A stretch of 64,000 nt of DNA from an uncultured Cellvibrio sp. (GTDB lineage Bacteria > Pseudomonadota > Gammaproteobacteria > Pseudomonadales > Cellvibrionaceae). Numbering within the stretch: position 1 is the stretch's first letter; the number at the start of each line of letters is the position of its first letter. The stretch covers positions 1-64,000 of the forward strand of contig CAMLML010000001.1 of NCBI GenBank assembly GCA_946481095.1, in the 5' to 3' direction. The notes beneath the pieces are model-generated. The model was not told where the DNA came from. It saw only the letters and a list, made by a program, of their open reading frames with translations, and did not search any database. Positions 55,533-63,837 of the stretch are shown in pieces. The translations under genes were made by a program, and so were the position numbers.

Positions 55533-56462
55533 GTGAAATACGCCTTTGTTCTTTTGTTAGGTCCTGGACAAACTGAAATGGACCGACTTGTGGATCTGAT
55601 AAGGTCCCTGAATGCGAATCAGCCCGATTTAAAAGATAATGCTTATTTTGTTGCAGTAAATGATGGAAATAATCTTCTCGATCAGTTGGATATATATCGA
55701 AATTCGTTTAATCAATTTTATCTAATTGAAAATCCGTTGTTTGGAAAATCCAAAATTCTGTTTGATCGCCATGTGTCAGGAATGATCGCAGGGTTCGAAT
55801 TTGTTGCCAAACAACTCAAAGTCGATTTTGTTATCAAATTGGATACGGATGTCTTATGTATAAATTCCTTTTCAGAAAGACTTGAGCGCTATTTTTCAGA
55901 TCACCCTGATGTTGGTATCGCAGGAACCTATCTTACATGGCCAGCGGGATTGTCGAGAAAAGATACTTTTGTTGATTGGGCTTCGCGTATTGAAAATGTA
56001 CATAAAAAGCCCTTCATTAAGAATCTTGCGATCGCAATTGTGACTGGAAAATGGTCCTCTATTCCATGTCATTTTTTGAGGAAAAAGATATTTAAATCTG
56101 CAATTGATTATGGCTATCAGTACGGTCAACATGTTATGGGTGGATCTTATGCTGTGTCAGCTAAATTAATCGATCAGTGGTATGCCAGAGGATATCTGCA
56201 ATACCCGGAACTTTTTGAACGAAGTTATTTGGGTGAAGATACAGCAATTTCATTGTTGGTGTTTGCTGCCGGTTATCAATTGGGTTGTTTTAATGCAAAA
56301 GGAGAAGTGTTTGGTGTCTGGTATCGGCAGCCTGAAAAATCACCGCGTGAATTGTATGAAATGGGATATGCATTGATTCACAGTATTAAGGATCAAGACG
56401 CCCAGCGAGAAATGCAGTTGCGCAACAGCTACCGATTATTGCATCAGCCTGTTGGAAACTAA
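55533..56462 (+). CDS. Putative GT-A-fold glycosyltransferase
   Basis: 309 residues from the GTG at 55533, chosen because GAGGAAG lies five bases upstream and the sequence starts MKYAFVLLLG; ATG (55512) and TTG (55500) frames upstream overlap that site. DFVIKLDTDVLC carries a DxD metal motif, GGSYAVSAKLIDQW and FERSYLGEDTAISLLVF are typical of GT-A acceptor and catalytic regions. It does not match any glycosyltransferase family I can name with confidence. Confidence 0.72.
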   Translation: MKYAFVLLLGPGQTEMDRLVDLIRSLNANQPDLKDNAYFVAVNDGNNLLDQLDIYRNSFNQFYLIENPLFGKSKILFDRHVSGMIAGFEFVAKQLKVDFVIKLDTDVLCINSFSERLERYFSDHPDVGIAGTYLTWPAGLSRKDTFVDWASRIENVHKKPFIKNLAIAIVTGKWSSIPCHFLRKKIFKSAIDYGYQYGQHVMGGSYAVSAKLIDQWYARGYLQYPELFERSYLGEDTAISLLVFAAGYQLGCFNAKGEVFGVWYRQPEKSPRELYEMGYALIHSIKDQDAQREMQLRNSYRLLHQPVGN

Positions 56463-56506
56463 TATAAAAGACCTATGTCAGGCATTTACTAAAAGAATGT
56501 TTTTTT

Positions 56507-57706
56507 ATGAACAAACATAAACTTTTGCTCTGTTTACCCGATTGCCCATTTCCCGTCAGACGAAATGGGCTCTCCATTCGATGGGCGCCATTAATTCAAC
56601 ATTTCAGTAAAACTTTCGATATTGATTTGCTTGTTATTTCTCCTGCGGTAATAAGCAACGAAGATCTGGAAGCGTGTAAAGAGTTTTGTATAACAGTAAA
56701 TAACTATGTGAAAAAAAGCAGTGTTCGCGTACCGGTAGTTACCAAAATATATACAAGATTGATTTCATTTGTTCCAGGGACTACGCCATTTGATTTTGTT
56801 TACTACAATCAATGGGAGTTAAATGATTTTTTTAAAAAACATTACGCTTCTATGCATTATGATTTGATCATTGCAGTCTCCAAAACTTTTGTGCCGATGA
56901 TACGTCAGTTTGCGTCCTATAAAAGACTTACTCTGGATGTGATTGATTCGTCATATGCTTTGAAATTGAGAGAAGCGAAAAGCATCGTTGATCAAATAGA
57001 TGCATGGTTGATTAGGTTCTGGGAGCAGAAAATGCTACGAAGTGTAGACTGCTCCAGTTTTATTTCAGTTCTTGATCGGGAGCTAAGTTGCGGTACTCAT
57101 ATTGATTCCGATAGGGTATTGGTTATACCTAACGGTGTTTATTTAAATGATTTGGATCTTGATAATCGAATTGATTTTGGTGGGCCAACGATTGGGTTTT
57201 TAGGTAACATGAGCTATGGCCCTAATATTCAGGCCGCTCTTCGCTTATATAAGTTGTACAAAAAAGTCCAGGATTCTCTACCCAATCTTAAGATGGTTGT
57301 TATTGGACGCGATCCGGTTGCTGATATTTCTGAATTGAGCGCTGACGCCGGAGTTATCGTTACCGGGACGATCGATAATATAGGGCCATATGTCAATAGT
57401 ATTGATTTGTTTGTTTTTGGTATGCAAATTGGAAGCGGCCAACAAAATAAACTTCTTGATGCTATGGCTGCAAAAAAACCAGTCATTACCACTACCCTGG
57501 GTAATAGTGGTGTTAATGCGGTCGATAGGCAGAGTGTCGTAATTGCTGATACTGATCAGGAAATTGAAAGCGCTATTCTGGAATTGATGCAGTCGATTGA
57601 AAAAAGAAAATACATTGGTGAGCAAGGATATAAATTTGTTATGCAAACATATTCCTGGGATGAGATTTTTAAGAAGTTTGACATGAGTATTTTTTCAGTG
57701 AATTAA
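56507..57706 (+). CDS. Glycosyltransferase (GT4-like, PEP-CTERM Stp-type candidate)
   Basis: 399 residues. Begins KLLLCLPDCPFPVRRNGLSI; IGFLGNMSYGPNIQAALRLY and MQIGSGQQNKLLDAMAAKKPVI are characteristic of the GT4 transferases found in exosortase loci (TIGR03087-like), where the donor site reads GSG instead of EX7E. Assignment to that family is from memory. It lies 44 bases after the preceding gene, on the same strand. Confidence 0.82.
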   Translation: MNKHKLLLCLPDCPFPVRRNGLSIRWAPLIQHFSKTFDIDLLVISPAVISNEDLEACKEFCITVNNYVKKSSVRVPVVTKIYTRLISFVPGTTPFDFVYYNQWELNDFFKKHYASMHYDLIIAVSKTFVPMIRQFASYKRLTLDVIDSSYALKLREAKSIVDQIDAWLIRFWEQKMLRSVDCSSFISVLDRELSCGTHIDSDRVLVIPNGVYLNDLDLDNRIDFGGPTIGFLGNMSYGPNIQAALRLYKLYKKVQDSLPNLKMVVIGRDPVADISELSADAGVIVTGTIDNIGPYVNSIDLFVFGMQIGSGQQNKLLDAMAAKKPVITTTLGNSGVNAVDRQSVVIADTDQEIESAILELMQSIEKRKYIGEQGYKFVMQTYSWDEIFKKFDMSIFSVN

Positions 57707-57790
57707 TTCAGGCTATACAGAAGTTCCGTTTCCGGTTTATTTGTGTTGAGTGCTAACTTGTGAGTTACTGCTATAGGTTTGGAGAATAAA

Positions 57791-58939
57791 ATGCTGCTCT
57801 TTTTGTTTTGGATTCTTGCGATTGCGTCAGTTTATAGCTATTTCATCTACCCTCTCATTTTAATTCTGGTAAAAAAATATCGCGGCAGTAAAAATATTTC
57901 AGCTGCAGAGTTGGATCCTCAATCAGCGCCTGCTATCTCGTTGATTGTGACTGCCTACAATGAAGAGCGGCGTATTCGGGAAAAAATTGAGAACAGCCTA
58001 TCGCTTGATTATGACAAGCGTAAGTTGGAGATTATTGTCGCATCCGATTGTTCGGATGATTTGACTGACGACATAGTGCAGGAATACGCCGATAAAGGTA
58101 TTAAATTGGTTCGGGCGCAGGAGCGGCTCGGAAAAGAGAATGCTCAGTTAACTGCAATCAGGGAAGCAAAAGGTGAGATATTGATTTTCTCTGATACTGC
58201 GACACAAATTCCTGAAGACGCTTTGTGGAAAATGGTAGGTTATTTTTCAGATCCGGAAATTGGGGCAGTTTCCAGTGAAGACCGATTCATTAGCAAAGAT
58301 GGTTCGGTAGCGGGTGAAGGGGCTTATGTAAAATATGAAATGTGGTTGCGTCGTCAGGAATCGGAATTGTCCGGATTGGTGGGTTTGAGTGGATCTTTTT
58401 TTGCCGCGCGAAAAACGATTTGTCAGGAGTGGGATATACATTCACCCAGTGATTTTAATACTGCGTTAAATGCTGCCAAGGCAGGATTGCGAGCAATCAG
58501 TGCCAGCGATGTTTTGGGTTTTTATACGGATTTACAAGATCCCGCCAAAGAATACCAAAGAAAAATTCGTACCGTTATTCGCGGCATGACGGGCTTGTCC
58601 CGTCATGCTGAAGTGATGAGCCTTGCCAAGTTTGGTTTTTTTGCAGTGCAGGTTATTTCCCACAAATTAATGCGTTGGTTGTCACCGTTATTTTTTATCG
58701 CCTTCTTTTTAATTTCAGCGATGTTAGCTAACGATGGTGTCTTTTACGGTTTGATTTTTATTGCGCAGCTGGCATTTTATGGTGTGGCATTAGTCGCGCA
58801 TTTTTTACCGGGTTTGCGACGCTTGGCGTTGGTCAAACTGGTTTATTTTTTTGTTCAGGTACACGTTGCATTATTTGATGCAGCCCTGAAGTTTTTGGCG
58901 GGACAGAGAATGACAACATGGAAGCCTTCCGCGCGTTAA
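57791..58939 (+). CDS. Glycosyltransferase family 2, membrane-bound
   Basis: 382 residues from the ATG at 57791 with GGAG six bases upstream. One N-terminal membrane helix, the GT2 domain (ISLIVTAYNEERRIREKIEN, IIVASDCSDDLTDD, ILIFSDTATQIP with a DxA-type metal site), GLVGLSGSFFAARK, then three C-terminal membrane helices. Processive or single-transfer activity cannot be decided. Its last 22 bases overlap the start of the DegT-family gene. Confidence 0.9.
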   Translation: MLLFLFWILAIASVYSYFIYPLILILVKKYRGSKNISAAELDPQSAPAISLIVTAYNEERRIREKIENSLSLDYDKRKLEIIVASDCSDDLTDDIVQEYADKGIKLVRAQERLGKENAQLTAIREAKGEILIFSDTATQIPEDALWKMVGYFSDPEIGAVSSEDRFISKDGSVAGEGAYVKYEMWLRRQESELSGLVGLSGSFFAARKTICQEWDIHSPSDFNTALNAAKAGLRAISASDVLGFYTDLQDPAKEYQRKIRTVIRGMTGLSRHAEVMSLAKFGFFAVQVISHKLMRWLSPLFFIAFFLISAMLANDGVFYGLIFIAQLAFYGVALVAHFLPGLRRLALVKLVYFFVQVHVALFDAALKFLAGQRMTTWKPSAR

Positions 58940-60054
58940 TTCGCGGTGATTTATCACCGGCTGGAAATCCCGTATTGATCAAGACTGCTGATCCGGTTGA
59001 GCAGTTGTTTGATCATAGTGATTACACCATTTCCTGGCTCGATTCCGGCACTTCAGCCTTGGCCTTGGCGTTAATGGATTGCAAGCTTCGTGCAGATTCT
59101 GTATCTAATCCGCAAGTGATTATCCCGGGTTATTGTTGCCCTGATCTGGTTGCTGCCGCCCTTTATGCAGGTGTTGAGCCTTTGGTTGTTGATATTGGTG
59201 AAGATGATCCCGGTTACGATTTAATGCAATTGGCAGATGCGATTGGCGACAGGGTAATTGCTATTATTGCGGTGAATTTTTTGGGCGTGAAAGAAAATCT
59301 GGATGCAATCCGGAAATTGATTACGCAGCGAAATATAAAAATAATTGAAGATAATGCGCAGTGGTTTCCTGAAAATGCCGGACAAACATTCAACTCTGAT
59401 TATGTGATCTTTTCTTTTGGCCGGGGAAAACCCGTGAGCTTGTTGACAGGCGGTGCCTTGCTTGCAAAAACAGCACTAATTAATTCGGTCCAGCAACAAA
59501 ATACCTCTGCGTCGGCGTTTAAATATCAACTTAAAGTCAGAGCTTATAACTTTCTTTTGAACCCCCTGGCTTATTATTGTTTAAATCGCATGCCTTTTAT
59601 TCATTTGGGGGAAACAAGACTGGATTTGCATCAACACATCAATCCTATGTTGGTAACAGCTCGGAAATTGCTGGCTGTAAATCTGCAGGCACATTATCAA
59701 CGCAGTGAAAAAATTGCAGACGACTACCAGCAGTGGTTTGTCGGGATACAACATCTATCGGGAGTTAATACTGAGCGTAAAGGAAGATTGTTACGTTATC
59801 CTTTGTTGTTAAAAAACCAATCGCAGCGTGATGATATTTTTGGTCAATTACATGCTGCCGGATTGGGTGCCTCCTTGATGTATAAACAGGAATTGAATCA
59901 TATAGAAGGTGTGGCCGATAAAATAATGATTCATTCTCCGCTCCTGAATGCGCGATCCTTTTCCCGACGATTACTGACCCTGCCTGTGCATCAATATGTT
60001 GATAGCAACAGATCGGAAATAATAAAGAAGATAATATTTTCCTGCTTGAATTAA
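58918..60054 (+). CDS. DegT/DnrJ/EryC1-type PLP aminotransferase family protein
   Basis: 378 residues. Fold-type I PLP enzyme: SWLDSGTSALALAL, VIIPGYCCPDLVAAALYAGV, KIIEDNAQWFPE, and VIFSFGRGKPVSLLTGGALL with the candidate Schiff-base Lys. Members aminate keto-sugar nucleotides; the overall sequence is divergent, with a shortened C-terminal region, so a sugar aminotransferase role is likely but not certain. It overlaps the preceding GT2 gene by 22 bases and converges on the exosortase gene. Confidence 0.8.
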   Translation: MEAFRALIRGDLSPAGNPVLIKTADPVEQLFDHSDYTISWLDSGTSALALALMDCKLRADSVSNPQVIIPGYCCPDLVAAALYAGVEPLVVDIGEDDPGYDLMQLADAIGDRVIAIIAVNFLGVKENLDAIRKLITQRNIKIIEDNAQWFPENAGQTFNSDYVIFSFGRGKPVSLLTGGALLAKTALINSVQQQNTSASAFKYQLKVRAYNFLLNPLAYYCLNRMPFIHLGETRLDLHQHINPMLVTARKLLAVNLQAHYQRSEKIADDYQQWFVGIQHLSGVNTERKGRLLRYPLLLKNQSQRDDIFGQLHAAGLGASLMYKQELNHIEGVADKIMIHSPLLNARSFSRRLLTLPVHQYVDSNRSEIIKKIIFSCLN

Positions 60055-60067
60055 GTTTTGAAATTAT

Positions 60068-61462
60068 TTACCAGATAGCATCAAGTTTTTGCATGGCAAT
60101 CAATTCTTGTTTGCAGTCTGATTGGCATTTACTTTGAGCGACCCACAAGCCGAAGTAAGGTTGATTGAATAATCTGGCTGGTATTTGTAATAACTTGGCC
60201 TCGTAATAATCGGGGGTGCTGAATGATCCCACCTGAAATTTATGAATCAACAACACCTTTGTTTGATTATTTCGGGCTTCCAGAATTTCTGCATGGCTTT
60301 GGGTAATTCCGGTTGCTTTTTCCAATGATCGCCAATGCACAGGGTTATATAAACTACCGATAAACGGCACTATTTTTTCCTGTTTGTTTTTAGGAGTTGA
60401 TACTGACAAGTTGAGATCAATCGCAATATTGTCCAATAGAATTCTTTGCTTGTAGTGGTGATCCGCGAGCGGTAATTGGATTTGGAGTTCGGGTTCTGCT
60501 GGTTGTTGATTATCGACAAAAGGGGATTTAATCGGGTTATTGGTTGTGTCAAAAGGTGTGGCGAAATAGATGGCCGGCCCGGTGAGTGCCGTAACAAAAA
60601 ATATCCATGACCCGTTTGTTTGAATGCCCAGCGGCGGCCAGTTTTTTGGGTATTGGCGACAAGCCAATAATGCTGGAAATAAAATACAAACAAATAATGT
60701 CCAGCCAAAAAATTCGTGGTCGCGCACAAGACTGTGTTGCATTTCAGTGTAATAACCTATCAACACAATAATGATAATCCGCAACCAGTTGGTGAACAGG
60801 CCAAGTAAGGCGGCGACAATAAAAATACTGATTTTTGTTTTTAAGCTGTAGGGATTAATCAGGCAAAGTAAATAGGCAATCAATAATGAAATGATGAAAT
60901 AACGCAAGCCGGAACAACCATCGGCAATCACAATCGTTCCCCATGGCGTCATGAACTGATTATCCTGAATGTGCAATGTCAAATCGGTATAACCAAGCAC
61001 CAACGCAACGACTTTGCTGCTCAGTGTTACCAAAATTTCAGTGAGTATAGTCCATATAGGTAAAGCAAAAATAAACAGTGTTAGCAAGGGAATCAATGCT
61101 ATTGCAACGCGCCATCCAAAAAAACCGGCTATCAACAATCCGTAATTATTGAGTGCGAAAATATAACCGGGAAGTTGCAAATTACCCAATTGCGTAAAAC
61201 ACCAGGCGACCGAATTCAATAGCAAAGCAATAGATAAAATCCAGGTTGGGGAGTGAGTATTGATCTGGATGTAAAAATCTTGTCGCCAGATAAAAAAGAT
61301 AAATAAAGCGAGGCAAGCAAATCCATGACTCAAGGCTTGATCCCATTTTTGCCATTCATGAATCAGTGTGATGCTGCTGGGATAGGTAATGGCTGCACAG
61401 AACAACAGCAGCAGCAGAATCAGTAGATTATTTTTCTTTTGGGAGAGTGTTAAAAATGACAT
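60068..61462 (-). CDS. xrtA: Exosortase A fused to EpsI domain
   Basis: 464 residues from the ATG at 61462 (AGGTG just upstream); an upstream TTG or ATG would place the start before or in a promoter-like TATAAT. Eight or so membrane helices with the exosortase catalytic triad: Cys183 in ADGCSGLRYF, Arg228 in TNWLRI, His249 in RDHEFFGW. From about residue 300, a periplasmic EpsI (DUF3485) domain is fused. Exosortase is a membrane transpeptidase-like enzyme that processes PEP-CTERM proteins at the cell surface. No PEP-CTERM substrate is encoded in the window. The gene converges with the DegT-family gene, 13 bases apart. Confidence 0.93.
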   Translation of the reverse strand: MSFLTLSQKKNNLLILLLLLFCAAITYPSSITLIHEWQKWDQALSHGFACLALFIFFIWRQDFYIQINTHSPTWILSIALLLNSVAWCFTQLGNLQLPGYIFALNNYGLLIAGFFGWRVAIALIPLLTLFIFALPIWTILTEILVTLSSKVVALVLGYTDLTLHIQDNQFMTPWGTIVIADGCSGLRYFIISLLIAYLLCLINPYSLKTKISIFIVAALLGLFTNWLRIIIIVLIGYYTEMQHSLVRDHEFFGWTLFVCILFPALLACRQYPKNWPPLGIQTNGSWIFFVTALTGPAIYFATPFDTTNNPIKSPFVDNQQPAEPELQIQLPLADHHYKQRILLDNIAIDLNLSVSTPKNKQEKIVPFIGSLYNPVHWRSLEKATGITQSHAEILEARNNQTKVLLIHKFQVGSFSTPDYYEAKLLQIPARLFNQPYFGLWVAQSKCQSDCKQELIAMQKLDAIW

Positions 61463-61490
61463 GGGGCACCTGTTCAGATGCCCCATTATA
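61461..61490 (-). promoter_or_regulatory. -10 box and start-codon hairpin of xrtA
   Basis: On the minus strand a perfect TATAAT (61490-61485) is followed directly by an eight-base inverted repeat, ATGGGGCA and TGCCCCAT (61479-61486 and 61461-61468), with a ten-base loop. The right arm contains the chosen xrtA ATG. The hairpin would hide the start codon and part of the AGGTG ribosome site, suggesting translational control. A -35 box is not convincing. Confidence 0.45.
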
Positions 61491-61515
61491 GTCAAACAGG
61501 ATTATTGGTAGCGTT

Positions 61516-62208
61516 TTAATTAACAGTAACGAAACTGCTGTATAGCCCGGCTACGTCAAAGACAGCTATTTCAACAGTCATGGTATCAACATAGTTACTC
61601 AGGCTGTAACTGGTAGTGGAGTTTCCGTTTATTTTGTAAATGGTATAGGTTGAGCTGCCCTCAGTGCGCACCCTGATGTCATAGCCACCGATTTCATCCA
61701 GTTCCAGATAGTTACCATTTTCCCTTTGTGTCGGGTGCGACCATTGAATGGTGACCGCTTTGGCTGCTGTGCTTGATGCTGTGGAAGATGAACTTCGGGA
61801 ACTCGATGAGCTTCTGGAGCTTGATCTGGATATAGACGAACTTCTTGAACTGGATGATATGGAAGAACTTCTGCTTGAACTTCTTGAGCTGGATATAGAT
61901 GAGCTTCTTGAGCTGGATATCACAGCCTGGCTTGAGCTGGTCACTATAACTACAGGAGTTGAACTGGCCGCGACTGATATAGCGGTAGAGCTGCTGACAA
62001 CCGCGACTACAGACGCTGTGCTGGAGCTGGATCTGCTGGAAGATTGAGCCTGCCGGGAGCTGGATACAGAACTGGTCTCGACTGTAATGGTGCTGCTATT
62101 CACCGATACATCGGGTTTTTCGTTAACGGTTGGATCGTCGATTGACTGCGAGCCGCAAGCAGTCAACAAACTGGTAATCAACAGAATCTGGATAGACTTA
62201 CTTAACAT
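61516..62208 (-). CDS. Ser/Arg-repeat lipoprotein
   Basis: 230 residues from the ATG at 62208; a GTG three codons upstream is possible. Signal MLSKSIQILLITSLLTACGS with lipobox LTAC-G. Residues about 35-155 are almost entirely Ser with Arg and Thr in repeats such as SSSRSSSI and SSRSSSS. The C-terminal 75 residues (TIQWSHPTQRENGNYLELDE, YSLSNYVDTMTVEIAVFD) form a fibronectin-III-like domain. Poly-Ser linkers like this are typical of Cellvibrio-type secreted proteins, where they join carbohydrate-active modules. Here it is directly upstream of xrtA, so it may act in the matrix or in exosortase function; unknown. Confidence 0.83.
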   Translation of the reverse strand: MLSKSIQILLITSLLTACGSQSIDDPTVNEKPDVSVNSSTITVETSSVSSSRQAQSSSRSSSSTASVVAVVSSSTAISVAASSTPVVIVTSSSQAVISSSRSSSISSSRSSSRSSSISSSSRSSSISRSSSRSSSSSRSSSSTASSTAAKAVTIQWSHPTQRENGNYLELDEIGGYDIRVRTEGSSTYTIYKINGNSTTSYSLSNYVDTMTVEIAVFDVAGLYSSFVTVN

Positions 62209-62258
62209 AATTGACACCGTGATACATCTGCGAGTGTGAAAAACATAACCACATGAGG

Positions 62259-62280
62259 GTTCGTTATCTTGCCAACGAAC
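62259..62280. promoter_or_regulatory. Inverted repeat upstream of the Ser/Arg lipoprotein gene
   Basis: GTTCGTT (62259-62265) and AACGAAC (62274-62280), a perfect seven-base inverted repeat with eight-base spacer, about 50-70 bases before the lipoprotein start. It may be a regulator site or a leader hairpin. Confidence 0.4.
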
Positions 62281-62367
62281 TATGTGTGAACCTGAATCTA
62301 TGTTTAGCAGTTATAAATTTTATTACGCGGATTCTGCAGTATTTCTTTCAGAATTTTCGATTGGTTC

Positions 62368-62381
62368 ATCACAAATGTGAT
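62368..62381. promoter_or_regulatory. ATCACA-AA-TGTGAT palindrome in the prsR-lipoprotein spacer
   Basis: Perfect six-base inverted repeat in the 237-base spacer. The half-sites are those of CRP in reversed order and spacing, so it is not a CRP site. It could bind another regulator, about 160 bases before the lipoprotein start. Confidence 0.3.
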
Positions 62382-62434
62382 AGGTTCGACAAAATCACTG
62401 TGCAAGTTATATGCGTTTTGGTTATGAGGTATGC

Positions 62435-62454
62435 GGCGCCTGGGTTCAGGTGCC
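62435..62454 (-). terminator. Weak hairpin at the end of prsR
   Basis: GGCGCCTG (62435-62442) pairs with CAGGTGCC (62447-62454) with one mismatch and a four-base loop, overlapping the prsR stop codon. No T-run follows on the minus strand, so termination is uncertain. Confidence 0.3.
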
Positions 62455-63831
62455 GTCTTTGGCATCATTTTCATTGAGTTCGCTGGCCAGTGGCATATCA
62501 AATTTCTTGAGCAAATCGTAAAGGGTGGGTCTCGTAATACCCAATAATTTGGCCGCTGAAGAAAAGTTGTTGTCGGTCATGCTTAATGCCCTTAACAAGG
62601 CATTGCGTTCCGCTTCCTGCCGTACATGGCGAAGATTCAGTGACAAATCCCCGGCCTCTTCCAAACCAAGGTCATCGCGCGTGATGTATTTACCCTCCGC
62701 CATAATCACTGCGCGTTTTATTTTGTTTTCCATTTCACGAATATTGCCCGGCCAGTCGTAATTTTCGATGGCCGCCAGAGCATCGGGTGTAAAGCCGGTT
62801 AATTGTTGACTGTATTCTTTGGCGAATCGCAATTTGAAATGGCGAGCCAGAAGCACCCGGTCGCCGATACGATTGCGCAAAGGTGGGATATTGATGGTCA
62901 TCTCGCAGATACGGTAGAACAAATCTTCCCGGAATTTTCCATCCTTCACCATGGCTTCCAGATTTTTGTTGGTAGCGCAAATTACCCGTACATCAACAAT
63001 GATTTCCTGCCTGCCGCCGACCCGTTCAATAACGCGCTGTTGTAAAAAACGCAGCAGCTTCGCTTGAAGATTAAGTGGCATATCGCCGATTTCATCGAGA
63101 AAGAGCGTGCCTTCATTTGCGGTTTCCACTTTTCCCAGTGTGGTTTTATTGGCACCGGTGAAAGCTCCTTTTTCATAGCCAAAAAGTTCGCTTTCGATAA
63201 GATTCTCGGGGACGGCCGCACAGTTGATCGCCACAAACCGTTTATTTTTTCGCGGGCTGAGATTGTGAATAGCACGTGCCAACACTTCTTTGCCTGTACC
63301 GCTTTCACCCAACAGGGTACAGGTCACATTGGTAGGGGATATTTTTTCCAATTGACGACAAATTTTTAGCATCACACTGTCGTTGGTGATCAATCCTTCC
63401 AGCGGTTCCTGTTGTGAAAATTGCAAGCGTCGATTGACGTCTTCCAATTCAAAAATATGGAAGGCGCGCTGAACAATTAAATCCAGTGTGCCTGGATCTA
63501 CCGGCTTTTGGCAAAAATCATAAGCGCCCATAGCGACTGCACGAATGGCATTTTCCTGATCAGTTTTGCCAGTCATGACGATAATTTTGGTGTTGGGGGA
63601 TATGCGCAAAATTTCCTGAATACATTTGAATCCCTCATCCACACCATCAGGATCCGGCGGTAACCCCAGGTCCTGAATGACCACCTGGGCTTCATGCAGA
63701 CGTAACGCAGTAATCGCCTCCTGACGATTATCAGCAAACACAGTTTCAAATTGATCAAAATGCCAACGCAACTGACTTTTGAGTCCCCGATCATCTTCGA
63801 TTATTAGCAAGGTGGGTTTTTGATTGCTCAT
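62446..63831 (-). CDS. prsR: PrsR, sigma-54-dependent response regulator of the PEP-CTERM system
   Basis: 461 residues. Receiver domain (LLIIEDDRGLKSQ; phospho-acceptor Asp in VIQDLGLPPDPDG), AAA+ domain with Walker A GESGTGKEVLARAI, the sigma-54 contact loop GAFTGA, GTLFLDEIGDMPL, and a Fis-type helix-turn-helix (AAKLLGITRPTLYDLLKKF). This is the three-domain NtrC form; the receiver motif and the neighbouring kinase fit TIGR02915 (PrsR). It should activate sigma-54 promoters of EPS and PEP-CTERM genes. I found no clear -24/-12 promoter in the spacers I scanned. Confidence 0.93.
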   Translation of the reverse strand: MSNQKPTLLIIEDDRGLKSQLRWHFDQFETVFADNRQEAITALRLHEAQVVIQDLGLPPDPDGVDEGFKCIQEILRISPNTKIIVMTGKTDQENAIRAVAMGAYDFCQKPVDPGTLDLIVQRAFHIFELEDVNRRLQFSQQEPLEGLITNDSVMLKICRQLEKISPTNVTCTLLGESGTGKEVLARAIHNLSPRKNKRFVAINCAAVPENLIESELFGYEKGAFTGANKTTLGKVETANEGTLFLDEIGDMPLNLQAKLLRFLQQRVIERVGGRQEIIVDVRVICATNKNLEAMVKDGKFREDLFYRICEMTINIPPLRNRIGDRVLLARHFKLRFAKEYSQQLTGFTPDALAAIENYDWPGNIREMENKIKRAVIMAEGKYITRDDLGLEEAGDLSLNLRHVRQEAERNALLRALSMTDNNFSSAAKLLGITRPTLYDLLKKFDMPLASELNENDAKDGT

Positions 63832-63837
63832 GTCTTG

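Noticed and set aside
61748..62047. Plus-strand frame rich in Leu/Glu/Asp
   Set aside because: It is the antisense shadow of the Ser/Arg repeat of the lipoprotein; the repeat removes stop codons on both strands.
62368..62381. CRP binding site
   Set aside because: The half-sites are in the reverse order and two bases apart, not TGTGA-N6-TCACA.
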